Notes: a model not told the origin generated them from the letters alone. DNA of 64,000 bases from Hepsetus odoe (GCA_017165825.1 CM029386.1:7921848-7985847), one strand, 5' to 3'; counted from the first letter of the stretch, positions 12,230 through 21,631 are shown. Made by a program: numbers and translations.

Positions 12230-12565
12230 GTGGGGCAGCGGTGGCCTAGTGGTTAGGGCGTTGGCTGCATGAACAGAGGATCAGGGGTTTGAATCCCTTC
12301 CCAATACGTTGCCCTGAGGTACCCTTGAGCAAGGTGCCGTCTCCCATCACGCTTCCTCCCTGCAATGGGCCAGTGACCTGTCCAGGGTGTGTCCTTCACC
12401 CTGTGTGAGCTGGGATGACCCACACTCTCAGGACCCTGCCAGCTATCAATAGCTGCCCCCTGCATCAGTGTGTATGGGTGAAAAGCAAAGGTTGAATTTT
12501 GTTTTGGCTCACTGTGTGCTGGGCTGCATCATAATGACAAAAAATACTCACTTTCACTATAATTT
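12230..12565 (+). mobile_element. tRNA-derived SINE (family A) with an internal foreign segment
   Basis: The head is well preserved: 'gcggtggcctagtggttagg' with an A box, then 'aggggtttgaatccc' with a B box, then 'accttgagcaaggtgcc'. The body is interrupted at about 12366-12432 by text of the LINE-tail type ('gacctgtccagggtgtgtc', 'tgtgtgagctgggatg'), after which SINE sequence resumes ('aatagctgccccctgc', 'atcataatgacaaaaa'). Confidence 0.8.
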
Positions 12566-14095
12566 CTTGAAGTTGCTGCCAGCAGCCAGTCTTCCAATCA
12601 ATGCACACTCAATTCATCACTCAGAACACCAGTGTATATACACACGATTAAACTCCCTTGCAGGTATCCTTCATCTCGTGCTGCACTCATAAACCTATAG
12701 CAGGAGAAGGAAGTGAGGTTATGAGGCGAATGCCATCTGGCACAGTTCTGAGCCAGCTGTGCAAACAGGTGTCGTGATGTCAGAAGTCACAGGGGATTGT
12801 GGGGTAGACTGGTACAGACAGACTTTGATGTTGGTTTTCATGGTAATCCTGAGAGAGGGTTTGGAAATGGAGATGCATGATGAGGCTCAGAAGTGAGCCA
12901 AACATTCAAAGCTGGTTACAGTCTACAATGCATAAACATTAAATCATCACCTCCAAGAAGTAATCACAGATCAACTTCATAAAAGGGAAAATGTTGAAGA
13001 AGACGATGGACACAGTAAGCTAGCGATGGCATGTGAGGGTTTACTTACATTTGTAGCAGCCTTTGAGCTGATTCAACTGAAACTAAACTGCTTTACTGGC
13101 AGAAAGAATGCTGTTGCCAGAAGCAGAAGAGGCGTACCGCCCATGTGTGCAAAATATGACTGGGACACTTTGTGAGAACCCCAATAAGGCCTCCTGGCTC
13201 TCAGCTGGAGGAGTTTTCCAAGCAATAGTGGGAGTGGGGGCGTTGGGAAAGTGAAACAGTTAGAAAGTCATCTACGATCTGCTCCAGCAGACTGCTGGGG
13301 AGGATTTGGCGCTGGGTTCACTGCTAAATGTTGCAGGTGCAGAGCCACCCATTCTACACTTTTATCCACATCTCAGCCTGGGGGAAAAAAATTTAAGAAA
13401 ACATTTTCCAGGTAACCCCCCAGGGTGTCCAATGTGCCAAGTCATAGCAGTCAACGCACTGTGGATCAAACAAAAAGAGAAACTTAAGATAGAGTAGGAG
13501 GGAAATAATTGAATAAAGATGTAAAGAAAGGCTAAAGCAAAGGTGCTTTGTGTAATGCAAGTAGACTTTCAACTCATATTCTTTACCTTCTTACCATTGT
13601 TTTGTCCTCCTACTTACATCCTAGCTAATGCTTTTAATAGATGGACTTAAATACTATTTCAGTTGGCGTGTCATTTCTGTAACTTTCATTAATGAATAAA
13701 CTAAGCAATGGGAAATTAATTCTACCACTCAACTATCATTAAATCAATTTTATCATTCAGTAGCACAAAAACTGAATGTGTAAGTGCAAGGCTCGTAGTT
13801 AAATAAACAAAACAGTTTAAATTGGTCACAATTTATTTGTACAAATCTTTTAACCACTGCAAAAATGTTATTTTTAAATAGCAACAATAATAATATTAAT
13901 AATAATATGCATAATATGTTATTATTAGAAATTTAATTACCTGACATTTCAAAGAAATTAACTTACCTTTAAAAAAATTGCTTACAAATTAATAAAGAAA
14001 TTACAATATTGTTTACTGTTGAGTGTAGATTTGGTTAAGGCCACAGAGTTTGGAGTGATTCAGATTTTGTTTGTCTTGATATTATATTCAGGGAT
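12566..14095. other. Unclassified stretch, lower AT in 12700-13480
   Basis: No repeat family is recognised. The 12700-13480 part is less AT-rich and not obviously repetitive, so it may be single-copy intergenic or intronic sequence. No frame has a recognisable product. Confidence 0.35.
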
Positions 14096-14098
14096 GGA

Positions 14099-14128
14099 TA
14101 AAACTGATGTGAACATAATGGATAATGC

Positions 14129-14167
<39 letters not shown>

Positions 14168-14760
14168 AGATGACCTGAGGACTGAGGATACTTTATAGAT
14201 ATTTATTTCATCACTTCATATATATATATAAATATATATGAGTGAACAAAAGAAGAATCTAAATCAAATCAATATTTGGTGTTCTAACTTTTGCCTTCAA
14301 ACCAGTATCAGTTCTTATAGGTATACTTACACAAAGTCAGGATTTTGTAGGATTATAGTCAGGAGTATGATCAACCAATTTTACTAAACAGGTGCTAATG
14401 ATTATCAACGTTACACGTAGGTTGGAACACAGTCATGCTTGGAACAACTCATTAGAACAGAGCATGCTTCTCAAAACTGTGTGTGCAAGTGTACCTAGAA
14501 GCACTGATACTTTAGAAGGCAAAGGGTAATACACCAAATATTGATTTTATTTAGATTTCTATTTTGTTCATTCACTGCATTTTGTTGATTGATGAAAATA
14601 AATGATTAACACTTCCATTGTTGAAAGCATTCTTTGTTTACAGCAATTTTTCACACCTGCCTAAAACTTTTGCACACAGTACTGTATAAGTAAATAAATA
14701 AATATATATATAAATATATTATAGTTAAATTAAAACTGAAGTAAACATAATGGATAATGG

Positions 14761-14791
<31 letters not shown>

Positions 14792-14873
14792 ATATATTAT
14801 ATATATATATAGGGTATATATTATATATATATATTATCCATTATCCATTATCCATTATGTTTACTTCAGTTTA
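14099..14873. repeat. AT-rich foldback block with repeated arms
   Basis: A word of about 30 bp ('aaactgaagtaaacataatg', then GATAATGGAT) occurs at 14099-14130 and 14732-14760, and inverted at 14836-14872. Each copy is next to a pure (TA)n run (14131-14164, 14759-14835). The 14732-14872 part is a hairpin with an AT microsatellite loop. A MITE occupies the middle (14236-14685). Confidence 0.7.
14236..14685 (-). mobile_element. Foldback Tc1/mariner-type MITE, one end eroded
   Basis: The right terminus 'cctaaaacttttgcacacag' plus TACTGTA is the same inverted repeat seen at 55503, 60056 and 61567. The left terminus has been lost into the (TA)n tract. The central segment is inverted relative to those three copies, so this copy lies the other way round. 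Confidence 0.7.
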
Positions 14874-15048
14874 ATCCATCCATCCGTGAACATTGCAAGA
14901 AATTGATTTGCAATACGCATTTTATTATTTTATTGCTCAAATGCAAAAATCCTGCTTGATTTTTATTTATTTAGTTTTTTTCATTGTACGAAAATGGCTA
15001 CTTAAGTAATAAGAGAAAACAAAATATCCAAATGAAGCAAAACCTGAT

Positions 15049-16767
15049 GTAACATCCATCCATCCATCCATCTTCTTCCGCTTATCCAAGGTCGGGTCTC
15101 GGGCAGCAGCTCAGCAGAATGCCTGACTTCCTCTCCCCCGCCACTTCTTCCAGCTCCTCCTGGCAGATCTCAGCATGCTCCTGAACAGGCCAGCCGAGAG
15201 ACATAGTCTCTCCAGCGTGTCCTGGGTCTTCCCGGGTCTCGCTCGCAAGGCCCGAACACCCCACCAGGAGGCTTCCCAGTGCAGGGGCATCCGACTAGGC
15301 GCCGAGCCACCTCATCTGGCTCACTCAAGACGGACCGGCCACAGAGCCCGCACACCATGCGCAGCGCTGCCCCGATCCACCTGTCGATCTCCCCACTCCA
15401 TTCTACCCTCACTCGTGAACAAGATTCCGAGATACTTAAACTCCTCCACTTGGGGCAGGGTCTCACTCCCAACCCTGAGAGGGCACTCCACCCTTTTCCG
15501 ACTGAGGACCATGGCGAGATACTGAGGTGCTGATTCTCATCCCAGCCGCTTCACACTCGGCTGAAAACCGATCCAGTGAGAGCTGAAGGTCGCAGCCTGA
15601 TGAGCCCAACAGGACAACGTCATCTGCAAAAAGCAGTGACCCAATCCTGAGCCCACCAAACCGGACCTCAATGCCCTGGCTGCGCCTAGAAATCCAGTCC
15701 ATAAAAATTATGAATAGGATCGGTGACAAAGTGCAGCCCTGGCGGAGTCCAACTCTTACCGGAAACAGGTCCGGATTTCTACTGGCCGGAAATGAGGTGG
15801 AGCTTGAAGCTCGCCCTGACAGGGGACTGCCAGACATTCCCAGCAGACCGTCACAATACGTTTGAGCCTACCAGGCCTAACCAGCATCCTCCCCCACCAA
15901 CAAAGCCAACTCACCATCAGGTGATGATCAGATGACAGCTCCGCCCCTCTCTTCACCCAAGTGTCCAAGAAATGTGGCCGTAAGTCCTACTCCATTACCC
16001 ACTCACAAAGTCTAGGTGTCCTGGTGCCAGGTGCACATGTGGACATCCTTATGCCTGAACATGGTGTTTGTTATGGACAATCTGTGACGAGCACAAAAGT
16101 CCAAAAAGAAAACATCACTCTGGTTCAGATCGGTGGGGCCATTCCTCCCAATCACGCCCTTCCAGGTCTCACTGTCATTACCCACGTGAGCATTGAAGTC
16201 CCCCAGCAGAACTATGGGGTCCCCAGGAGGGCTCAGCGCCTCAGAGACCTGCAGCGGTGGCAGTCCAGACTGCTGCCTACGACAAGAGACAATACTAAGG
16301 ACCCCGCCCCCAACCTGGAAGGCAAATCCACCTCTCATCCACTGAGTAAACTCCCAATGTACTGGCCCAGAGCTGAGGGCACAAGTGGCGTCACACCTGC
16401 CTGGGCGCTCTCACCGGGCGGTACCCCAGAGTAGAAGAGAGTCCAGCCCCTCTCAAGGAGACTGGTTCCAGAGTCCAAGCTGTGCGTCGAGGTGAGTCCA
16501 ACTATATCTAGCCGGAATTTCTCAACCTCACGCACTAGCTCAGGCTCCTTCCCCACCAGAGAGGTGACATTCCACGTCCCTAGAGCCAGCTTCTGCAGCC
16601 GAGATCAGACCGCCAAGGCCCACGCTCTTCGCCACCGCTTCAGCTCACACTGCATCCGAATTCTCGCCCCTCCTGTGAGGTGGTAGGGCCCAAGGGAAGG
16701 GGGACCCACGTTGTCTCTTCGGGCTGTGCCTGGCCAGGCCCCATGGGTGAAGGCCCAACCACCAGGC
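15049..16767 (-). pseudogene. Rex1-like LINE, nearly full 3' part with internal deletions
   Basis: The element reads on the minus strand. From its 5' side it encodes an APE endonuclease: REVEKFRLDIVGLTSTHS (16335-16556), then PIVLLGDFNAHVGND and a CTWHQDT segment (16012-16338). Next comes a truncated reverse transcriptase with VGLRQGCTLSPILFIIFMDW, LLFADDVVLL and RISTS (15463-15837), then KRVECPLRVGSE and EEFKYLGILFTSEGR (15321-15512). It ends with RPRTRW and a CATC-rich tail (GGAT in sense) at 15053-15072. Sequence between the endonuclease and VGLRQG is missing, as is most of the region between FTSEGR and RPRTRW. Compare 40831-42139. The RT motifs match fish Rex1; the lineage call is from memory of that family. 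Confidence 0.85.
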
Positions 16768-18126
16768 CATACACTCCTGGACCTCTTGGTTCCACCACCA
16801 GGTTTCCTTATCCTGCTTCTTCCTTCCAGATGTCACACCAAGTACATTTCTAGCCATTTGCCTTATCACTTCTGTAGCAGTTTCCCAGCACTCTGGTAGC
16901 TGTTCAATGCCTCCCAGTGCCCGTGTTAACTCCTGCCTGAATTCCACTTTGCAGACCTCCTCCTTCAGTTTCCATCACTTGATCCTCGACTCTGCCCTCA
17001 CTTTCCTCCTCTTCTTAACCTCCAAGGTCATCCTACAGACCACCATCCATGCCATTTAGCCACACTTCCCGTCACTACTCCCTGTCACTACTGCAGTTCT
17101 GTCAATATCTTCAGACTGACCCTCCTGCAAAGAATATAATCCACTCCATGAGCATCTTCCTCCACTCTTATACGTCACCCTGTGCTCCTCCTCTTCTTAA
17201 AATACATTAACTATAGCCATTTCCATCCTTTTGCAAAAATCTACAACCATCTGACTTCAGCATTCCCTCTGCCTTGACACCATGCCTACCCATCACCTCC
17301 TCATCACCTCTGTTCCCTCCACCAACATGACTATTAAAATCTGCACCAGTCATTACTCTCTCTCCCTTGGGTACACTCTCTATCACTTCATCTAACTCAC
17401 TCCAGAATTTTTCTTTCTCTTCATCTCACAACCAAATTTGTGGAGCACTAACAACATTCATTATCACACCTTCAACTTCCAGCTTCAAACTCATCACTCT
17501 CTCTCTGACACCCTCTTCACCTCCAAAACACTGTTCACATACTCTTCCTTCAGGATAACACCTACCCCATTCCTCCTTCCATCCACATCATGGTAAAATA
17601 ATTTAAACCCTCCTCCAATACACCTGGCCTTACTACCCTTCCATCTAGTCTCTTGCACACACAAAATGTCAACCTTCCTTCTCTCCATCATATCAGCTAA
17701 TTCTCTACCTTTACCAATCATGCTGCCAACATTCAAAGTTCCTACCCTCACTTCCACTCTGCCTCCCTTCTTTCTCTCTTTCTCCATCTGGACATGTCTT
17801 CCTCCTCTTCTTCTTCTCTTCTTCTTCTCCTTTGGCCAACAGTAGTTCAATTTCCACCACCACTCTGTAGGCTAAAAGCACTGGTGGCGGCCGTTGTTAA
17901 CCCGGGCCTCGACCGATCCGGCATGAAGTCTGTTTCATGAACCGTGATATTGATTTGGCAAAGTTTTTGCACCAATGCTGATTTAACCTCCCCATTTACC
18001 TAGGCTTCTGGGACCACTGGCTTGCATCCCTAGTGGCTGGGTTAAGCACATGCAACCTGGTGAACATGGTGGAAAATGGCAGCTTTTTGTGGATTTGCCA
18101 TCTTGGCAGATCTTGGAACATGCTCT
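16768..18126 (-). pseudogene. CFDP2-like LINE, 5' UTR, endonuclease and connector
   Basis: Read from 18126 downward, a 5' UTR ('aagatggcaaatccacaaaa', 'accaggttgcatgtgcttaa', 'cggatcggtcgagg') leads to a basic start and the endonuclease frame RVGTLNVGSMIGKGRELAD, VDILCVQETRWKGSKARC, DVDGRRNGVGVILKEEYVN (17494-17850). Frameshifted endonuclease continues to 17150, then the connector EFRQELTRALGGIEQLPECW...VLGVTSGRKKQDKETWWWNQEVQEC (16790-16947). It stops abruptly at about 16768, where Rex1-like sequence begins. No reverse transcriptase of this lineage is present. Confidence 0.85.
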
Positions 18127-18129
18127 AAC
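18125..18129. repeat. Target-site duplication, left copy (CTAAC)
   Basis: CTAAC lies immediately before the TGTCACG start of the 5' LTR. The identical 5-mer follows the 3' LTR at 22560-22564. Five bases is the usual target duplication of Ty3/Gypsy-type and many retroviral-like integrases. Confidence 0.9.
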
Positions 18130-18626
18130 TGTCACGTGTGTTAGGGTTTGGGCACGCTAGAGGGCGCCTCTCTGTCACGTGTGTTGTGTTTTTTTTTGGG
18201 CACGCTAGAGGGCGCTCTGGTCACATATAAGGTGTTTATGTCACAGGAGTGTGTTTAGGGTACGTAGAGGGCGCTTGTTTCCTGGACTAAGCACACCTGG
18301 AGCCCCCGCGGGTGTGCATCATTGGGGCTGACCTATTTAAGCCCTCGATGAGTCAGAACAGAGCGCGCTCATTAGGTAGGTCAAACTCTATTGGCAAGAT
18401 CGTGTGGTGGTGTTTGTGTAAACTTTGTGTCTATGACTAGGTATAGGTCGCCTAGTAAGTAGACCACTTTTAGTCTCTAGGGGTTAGGATTGCAGCCCCA
18501 GTCATAGGGTTTCATGTGTAGAAACTGCAGTCCCCCGTTCTGTTTCTTGTTTGTTTACTGTGCATATTAAACTTCTCTGTCTGAACTCCTGCCTGGAGTT
18601 GACGCTCTTCCGGTACCACTTCATCA
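18130..18626 (+). repeat. 5' LTR
   Basis: It begins TGTCACGTG and matches the 3' LTR almost to its end. A TATTTAA box lies at 18334-18340, an AP-1-like TGAGTCA at 18349-18355, and an ATTAAA polyadenylation-like signal at 18566-18571. The U3 part contains three copies of a CTAGAGGGCGC-type word. The last bases depart from the 3' LTR: after GGTACCAC it reads TTCATCA rather than ACCACCGTTACA, so the 3' limit given is approximate. I see no convincing primer-binding site after it. Confidence 0.85.
18334..18340 (+). promoter_or_regulatory. LTR core promoter, TATTTAA
   Basis: TATTTAAG is preserved in the same context in all three well-preserved LTRs of the window (here, 22267-22273, and reversed in 24663-24991), consistent with the U3 promoter of the element. 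Transcription would start a few tens of bases downstream, near GAGTCAGAACAG. Inference from position and conservation. Confidence 0.6.
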
Positions 18627-18689
18627 AGCAGAATGAGCCGCCAGTACCTGGACATCACGCAGCCATGAGGGCGATCAGAGTGCGTATAG

Positions 18690-19650
18690 GGCGGTAGCCA
18701 GTGCTATCGGCGTCGCTGCAGCTGATAAAGTCTTGGCGACAGGGGCTGACTTCAGACCTCCGCGAAGTATCTGACGGGTGAGGAGGGTGCGACGGACACC
18801 AAGGGCCACGGCAGGGGAGCTGAGCGCCGCTCGCGGAAGGCGAGCGCCGGCTGCTCCCACTGATATCATCCCAGATCCCAGCTCATGGATCGGGTTCGGG
18901 CGCTTGTCTCCGATGCTGAGCCCATGGCCAGCGACACGCTTATCTCAACCGGGCTGGACCACGTGGTTCGCCGCACGCCGCATGGAAGGCGGCTCGCTGG
19001 CGGCTGGCGCAGCAACGCTGAAGCACGAGCGCCAACCACGGGCGCAAGTGCCTCAACGCGGAAGCACGAAGCCAAACGCGCCGCACGCGGGTCAACACGG
19101 AGATTCAGCGCCAGAGAGCTTTAGAGCGCCGCGCGCCAGTAACCGCGATCCGCCAGCGGAAAGCGCCGCGGTAGCTGCAGCGGAACACGGCCAGCGCAAA
19201 TCACCACAAGAGGTTGGTAGCAAACGCGCCTTTCCGTGTTCACAGCGACAGCACGATGCTCACCGCTCCGCAACACGCACAGCACGCACGCCACTGCTCT
19301 CGCACCGCGATAGCACGGCGCCCTCAGACCGCACCGCTGACTGCTCCGGCGCCCTCTGGGCCGCACCGCTGACCGTTCAAGGCCCCCACGCCGCAGCATC
19401 GCGACTGCACGCATCGCCATCACGCAGCGCTAGGCAACCAGTCCATTAGCGGAGGTGCCGCCACGCTGCAGTTGATAGCGGAACACGGCCAACGCCGACC
19501 ACCACAAGAGGTTGGTGAAAACGCTCGTTCACAGCGCCAGCACGGCGCCCCCCGCGCTGCCACGGGAAAGCACGGCGCCCACCGCGCCAACGTGACTGCA
19601 CGGCGTCCACCAAGAGGAATGCAAAGAAGGCCACCCGCAACAAGAGAAGC
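18690..19650 (+). other. GC/CpG-rich leader of the LTR element with a ~300-bp imperfect duplication
   Basis: This region is dense in CpG, unlike anything else in the window. A 223-codon frame (18778-19449) encodes an Ala/Arg/Pro/Ser-rich, low-complexity product with no recognised domain. A segment of about 50 bp recurs about 297 bp later ('gcggaacacggccagcgcaa' at 19180, 'gcggaacacggccaacgccg' at 19477, each followed by CACCACAAGAGGTTGGT), then both continue with TTCACAGCG, so the unit appears duplicated. It could be a gag-like leader or captured host CpG-rich sequence. No function is assigned. Confidence 0.6.
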
Positions 19651-19804
19651 GAGGCAATGGCAAAGAAGGCAGTTCACTTTGAGAGAGCAGGAGGAGGTGG
19701 AGACCACTTCCTGCATCACGCAACCGGGAGGCTTCCACTCACGGAAGTCCTTCGCAACAAGGAAAGCGGCATCATATAGTCGACTCCCAAACCTAGCTCC
19801 ATGA
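19472..19804 (+). CDS. Upstream frame of the LTR element, separated by one TGA from the IQ frame
   Basis: This frame of about 110 codons runs in the same register as the 593-codon frame and ends only at TGA 19802-19804, after LPNLAP. Past the TGA the register stays open (SHLLHRKQRRSSSRL) straight into the IQ protein. The product is basic and rich in Arg, Gln and Ala (RQWQRRQFTLREQEEVETT is one stretch), with no domain I recognise. It may be the N-terminal part of one longer protein interrupted by a stop, or non-coding leader. There is no ATG at its start (TTG at 19472). Confidence 0.4.
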   Translation: MIAEHGQRRPPQEVGENARSQRQHGAPRAATGKHGAHRANVTARRPPRGMQRRPPATREARQWQRRQFTLREQEEVETTSCITQPGGFHSRKSFATRKAASYSRLPNLAP

Positions 19805-19849
19805 AGCCATCTGCTACACAGAAAGCAGAGAAGGAGCAGCTCCAGGTTA

Positions 19850-21631
19850 GTGGCAAGTTTAAAAGGAAAGTTTCGGGTGCAAAGGAGAATTGAACATGAG
19901 GCTGCTGTAACCATTCAGGCACAGGTGAGGAAACACATAAACAGAAAGTACTACCTGAAGCTACTGTGGGCAGCCAAGACTGTTCAGCGATATTATAGAG
20001 CTAGTAAGAGTATGAGGCAAGAAATGAAGTCTTTGAAGGAGAAAAAAGGGGCTGTTGTTGTTCTACAAGCTGCATTCCGAGGGATGAAGACCAGACAGAC
20101 TCTGAAACTGAAGCACCAGGCTGCCACGGTTATACAAAGGGCTTACAGGGCACACTGGGCTCGGGCACGATACTCATACATCAAACAGACTGTTGTTGCA
20201 ATCCAGCTGAGGTATCGTTCCACACGTGAAGCCAGAAAACAGAGAGAGGAGTTTTTGTCATTGCGCTCCGCTGCAATGTTCCTGCAAGCCTGCTTCAGAG
20301 GTCAGAGGGTCAGAAGGGCTGTGATCCTGCACCATCAGGCCGCTTACCTGATTCAGGCTGCGTTCAGAAGACACAGGGAGGTAACAAAGTACCAGGCCAT
20401 AAGAAGGTCAGCCATCTTCATTCAAAGATATTTTAGGTCCTACATCAGGGGCAAAAGCGAACATGAAAGATTTCAGGTGTTGAGAAAGTCAGCGATACGC
20501 ATCCAGGCAGCTTTTAGAGGTTATTTAGTGCGAAAGAGTGGTAATGCTATCAACAAAGCTGCTGTCGTCATTCAGGCTGTTGGGAGAGCGCACCAGCGGG
20601 GGTCTGTCTTCAAGAGGCCACGCTGGGCAACAGGTGGTCGTCAGAGGAGGTTCGGAAGGTGGAGACCGGGACTTCAACAAGGACAGAGGTGTCAAAGGCG
20701 TAAACATGCTGCGAAGTGCTTGCAGAAGTCAGTCAGAGAGGAGCCGGTGAGGGATCGGGCCGTGTGGCACAGAGAGGCGAGGACAATCCAGTCCCACCTC
20801 GGAGGTGAGCAGATCAGCTGCAGTAATGTTCGGTTTGCTGAACAGGAGGAGTTGCTGATGGGACTCTACCATCAGCTGACCGAGGGAACCGCCATGCCAC
20901 AGGTGAACGCCACGGTCTCGAAGGACCGGAGGAAGGAAAAAGAGGAGACTTTGGCTCAAGTAAAAGGTGAGCGTCACGGAAGGAACAGCCAGTTCAGAGA
21001 GGGCAGAGAGGTCCTTCGATTCAAGATACACGCTGTGAGGGTTTCCCAAAGAAAGGGACTGGGGAGAAGACAGGAACAGAGAAACCAGATCGTAGGCCGG
21101 ATAACACGGAGAGTTGAGACTCCAACCACTCAGGAGAAGCTGGAGGCTAAAATAGCCACAATGGAGGGGCAATTGCATCAGTGCAGGACAGAACTGAGAC
21201 AGGTGCAGGACCACAACATCGCTCTGCAGGCTGACCTGAGAGAGGCCCGTTATGAGGCCAGCAAGCTCACCGAGCTAGAAAACCAGGTCAGAGGTATGGA
21301 AGGTAAATTGGCCCTCATCGAATCTCTACTCTCTTCTCCGACACCAGTGCCTGCTGGAACCCAGAGAGCCAAAGCTGAAACAGAGCAGCCGGAGAACAGT
21401 CCAGCGGAGAAACGGGTAACGAATGCAGAAAGGGAGCAGCTGCCTTCAGGCCCCCTAGCATCGGCTCGCCCCCGCAACTCAGCAAACCCAGAACAAGGTG
21501 ACGTTTGGAGGAAGCCACGGGGAACTCCTCAACGTGAAACCAGAAGCTGGGACACTGCGTCGCCGGGCCCCAAGCGACCAGGAAGTATGACCCAGACAAG
21601 GAAAAGGGCAAAAGACACCAGCACGAATTAG
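19850..21631 (+). CDS. IQ-repeat/coiled-coil protein captured in an LTR element (ASPM-like IQ array)
   Basis: An uninterrupted 593-codon frame. Residues 18-250 hold ten IQ-type motifs, with the Gln at about 23, 46, 73, 96, 119, 146, 169, 192, 219 and 242 (examples AATVIQRAYRAHWARAR, SAIRIQAAFRGYLVRK). Spacings are 23-27-23-23-27-23-23-27-23, a 73-residue unit of three IQs. That pattern and the SAIxIQ..FR..R style fit ASPM, whose IQ helices bind calmodulin at spindle poles; myosin V-type IQs alternate 23/25. Two weaker LQ/IQ motifs follow near 292 and 314. Residues ~395-475 are a probable coiled coil (EKLEAKIATMEGQLHQC), and the C-terminus is Pro-rich and basic. The frame starts with GTG; the first in-frame ATG is 20012 (residue 55), and upstream it is open back to TGA 19802. 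ASPM origin is inference; the source of the C-terminal half is unknown. Confidence 0.75.
   Translation: MASLKGKFRVQRRIEHEAAVTIQAQVRKHINRKYYLKLLWAAKTVQRYYRASKSMRQEMKSLKEKKGAVVVLQAAFRGMKTRQTLKLKHQAATVIQRAYRAHWARARYSYIKQTVVAIQLRYRSTREARKQREEFLSLRSAAMFLQACFRGQRVRRAVILHHQAAYLIQAAFRRHREVTKYQAIRRSAIFIQRYFRSYIRGKSEHERFQVLRKSAIRIQAAFRGYLVRKSGNAINKAAVVIQAVGRAHQRGSVFKRPRWATGGRQRRFGRWRPGLQQGQRCQRRKHAAKCLQKSVREEPVRDRAVWHREARTIQSHLGGEQISCSNVRFAEQEELLMGLYHQLTEGTAMPQVNATVSKDRRKEKEETLAQVKGERHGRNSQFREGREVLRFKIHAVRVSQRKGLGRRQEQRNQIVGRITRRVETPTTQEKLEAKIATMEGQLHQCRTELRQVQDHNIALQADLREARYEASKLTELENQVRGMEGKLALIESLLSSPTPVPAGTQRAKAETEQPENSPAEKRVTNAEREQLPSGPLASARPRNSANPEQGDVWRKPRGTPQRETRSWDTASPGPKRPGSMTQTRKRAKDTSTN

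Noticed and set aside
18675..19914. Minus-strand frames opposite the GC-rich leader
   Set aside because: These are mirror frames produced by high GC content; the element's direction (TATA box, poly(A) signal, G-tract) is plus.
19850..20600. Myosin lever-arm IQ repeats
   Set aside because: The 23/27 spacing in groups of three does not fit the roughly 23/25 alternation of myosin V, and no motor or tail motif is nearby.
19850..21631. Reading the IQ frame as an ordinary host gene exon
   Set aside because: It lies entirely between two LTRs with a target-site duplication and has no host-gene context; an element-borne captured sequence explains it better.
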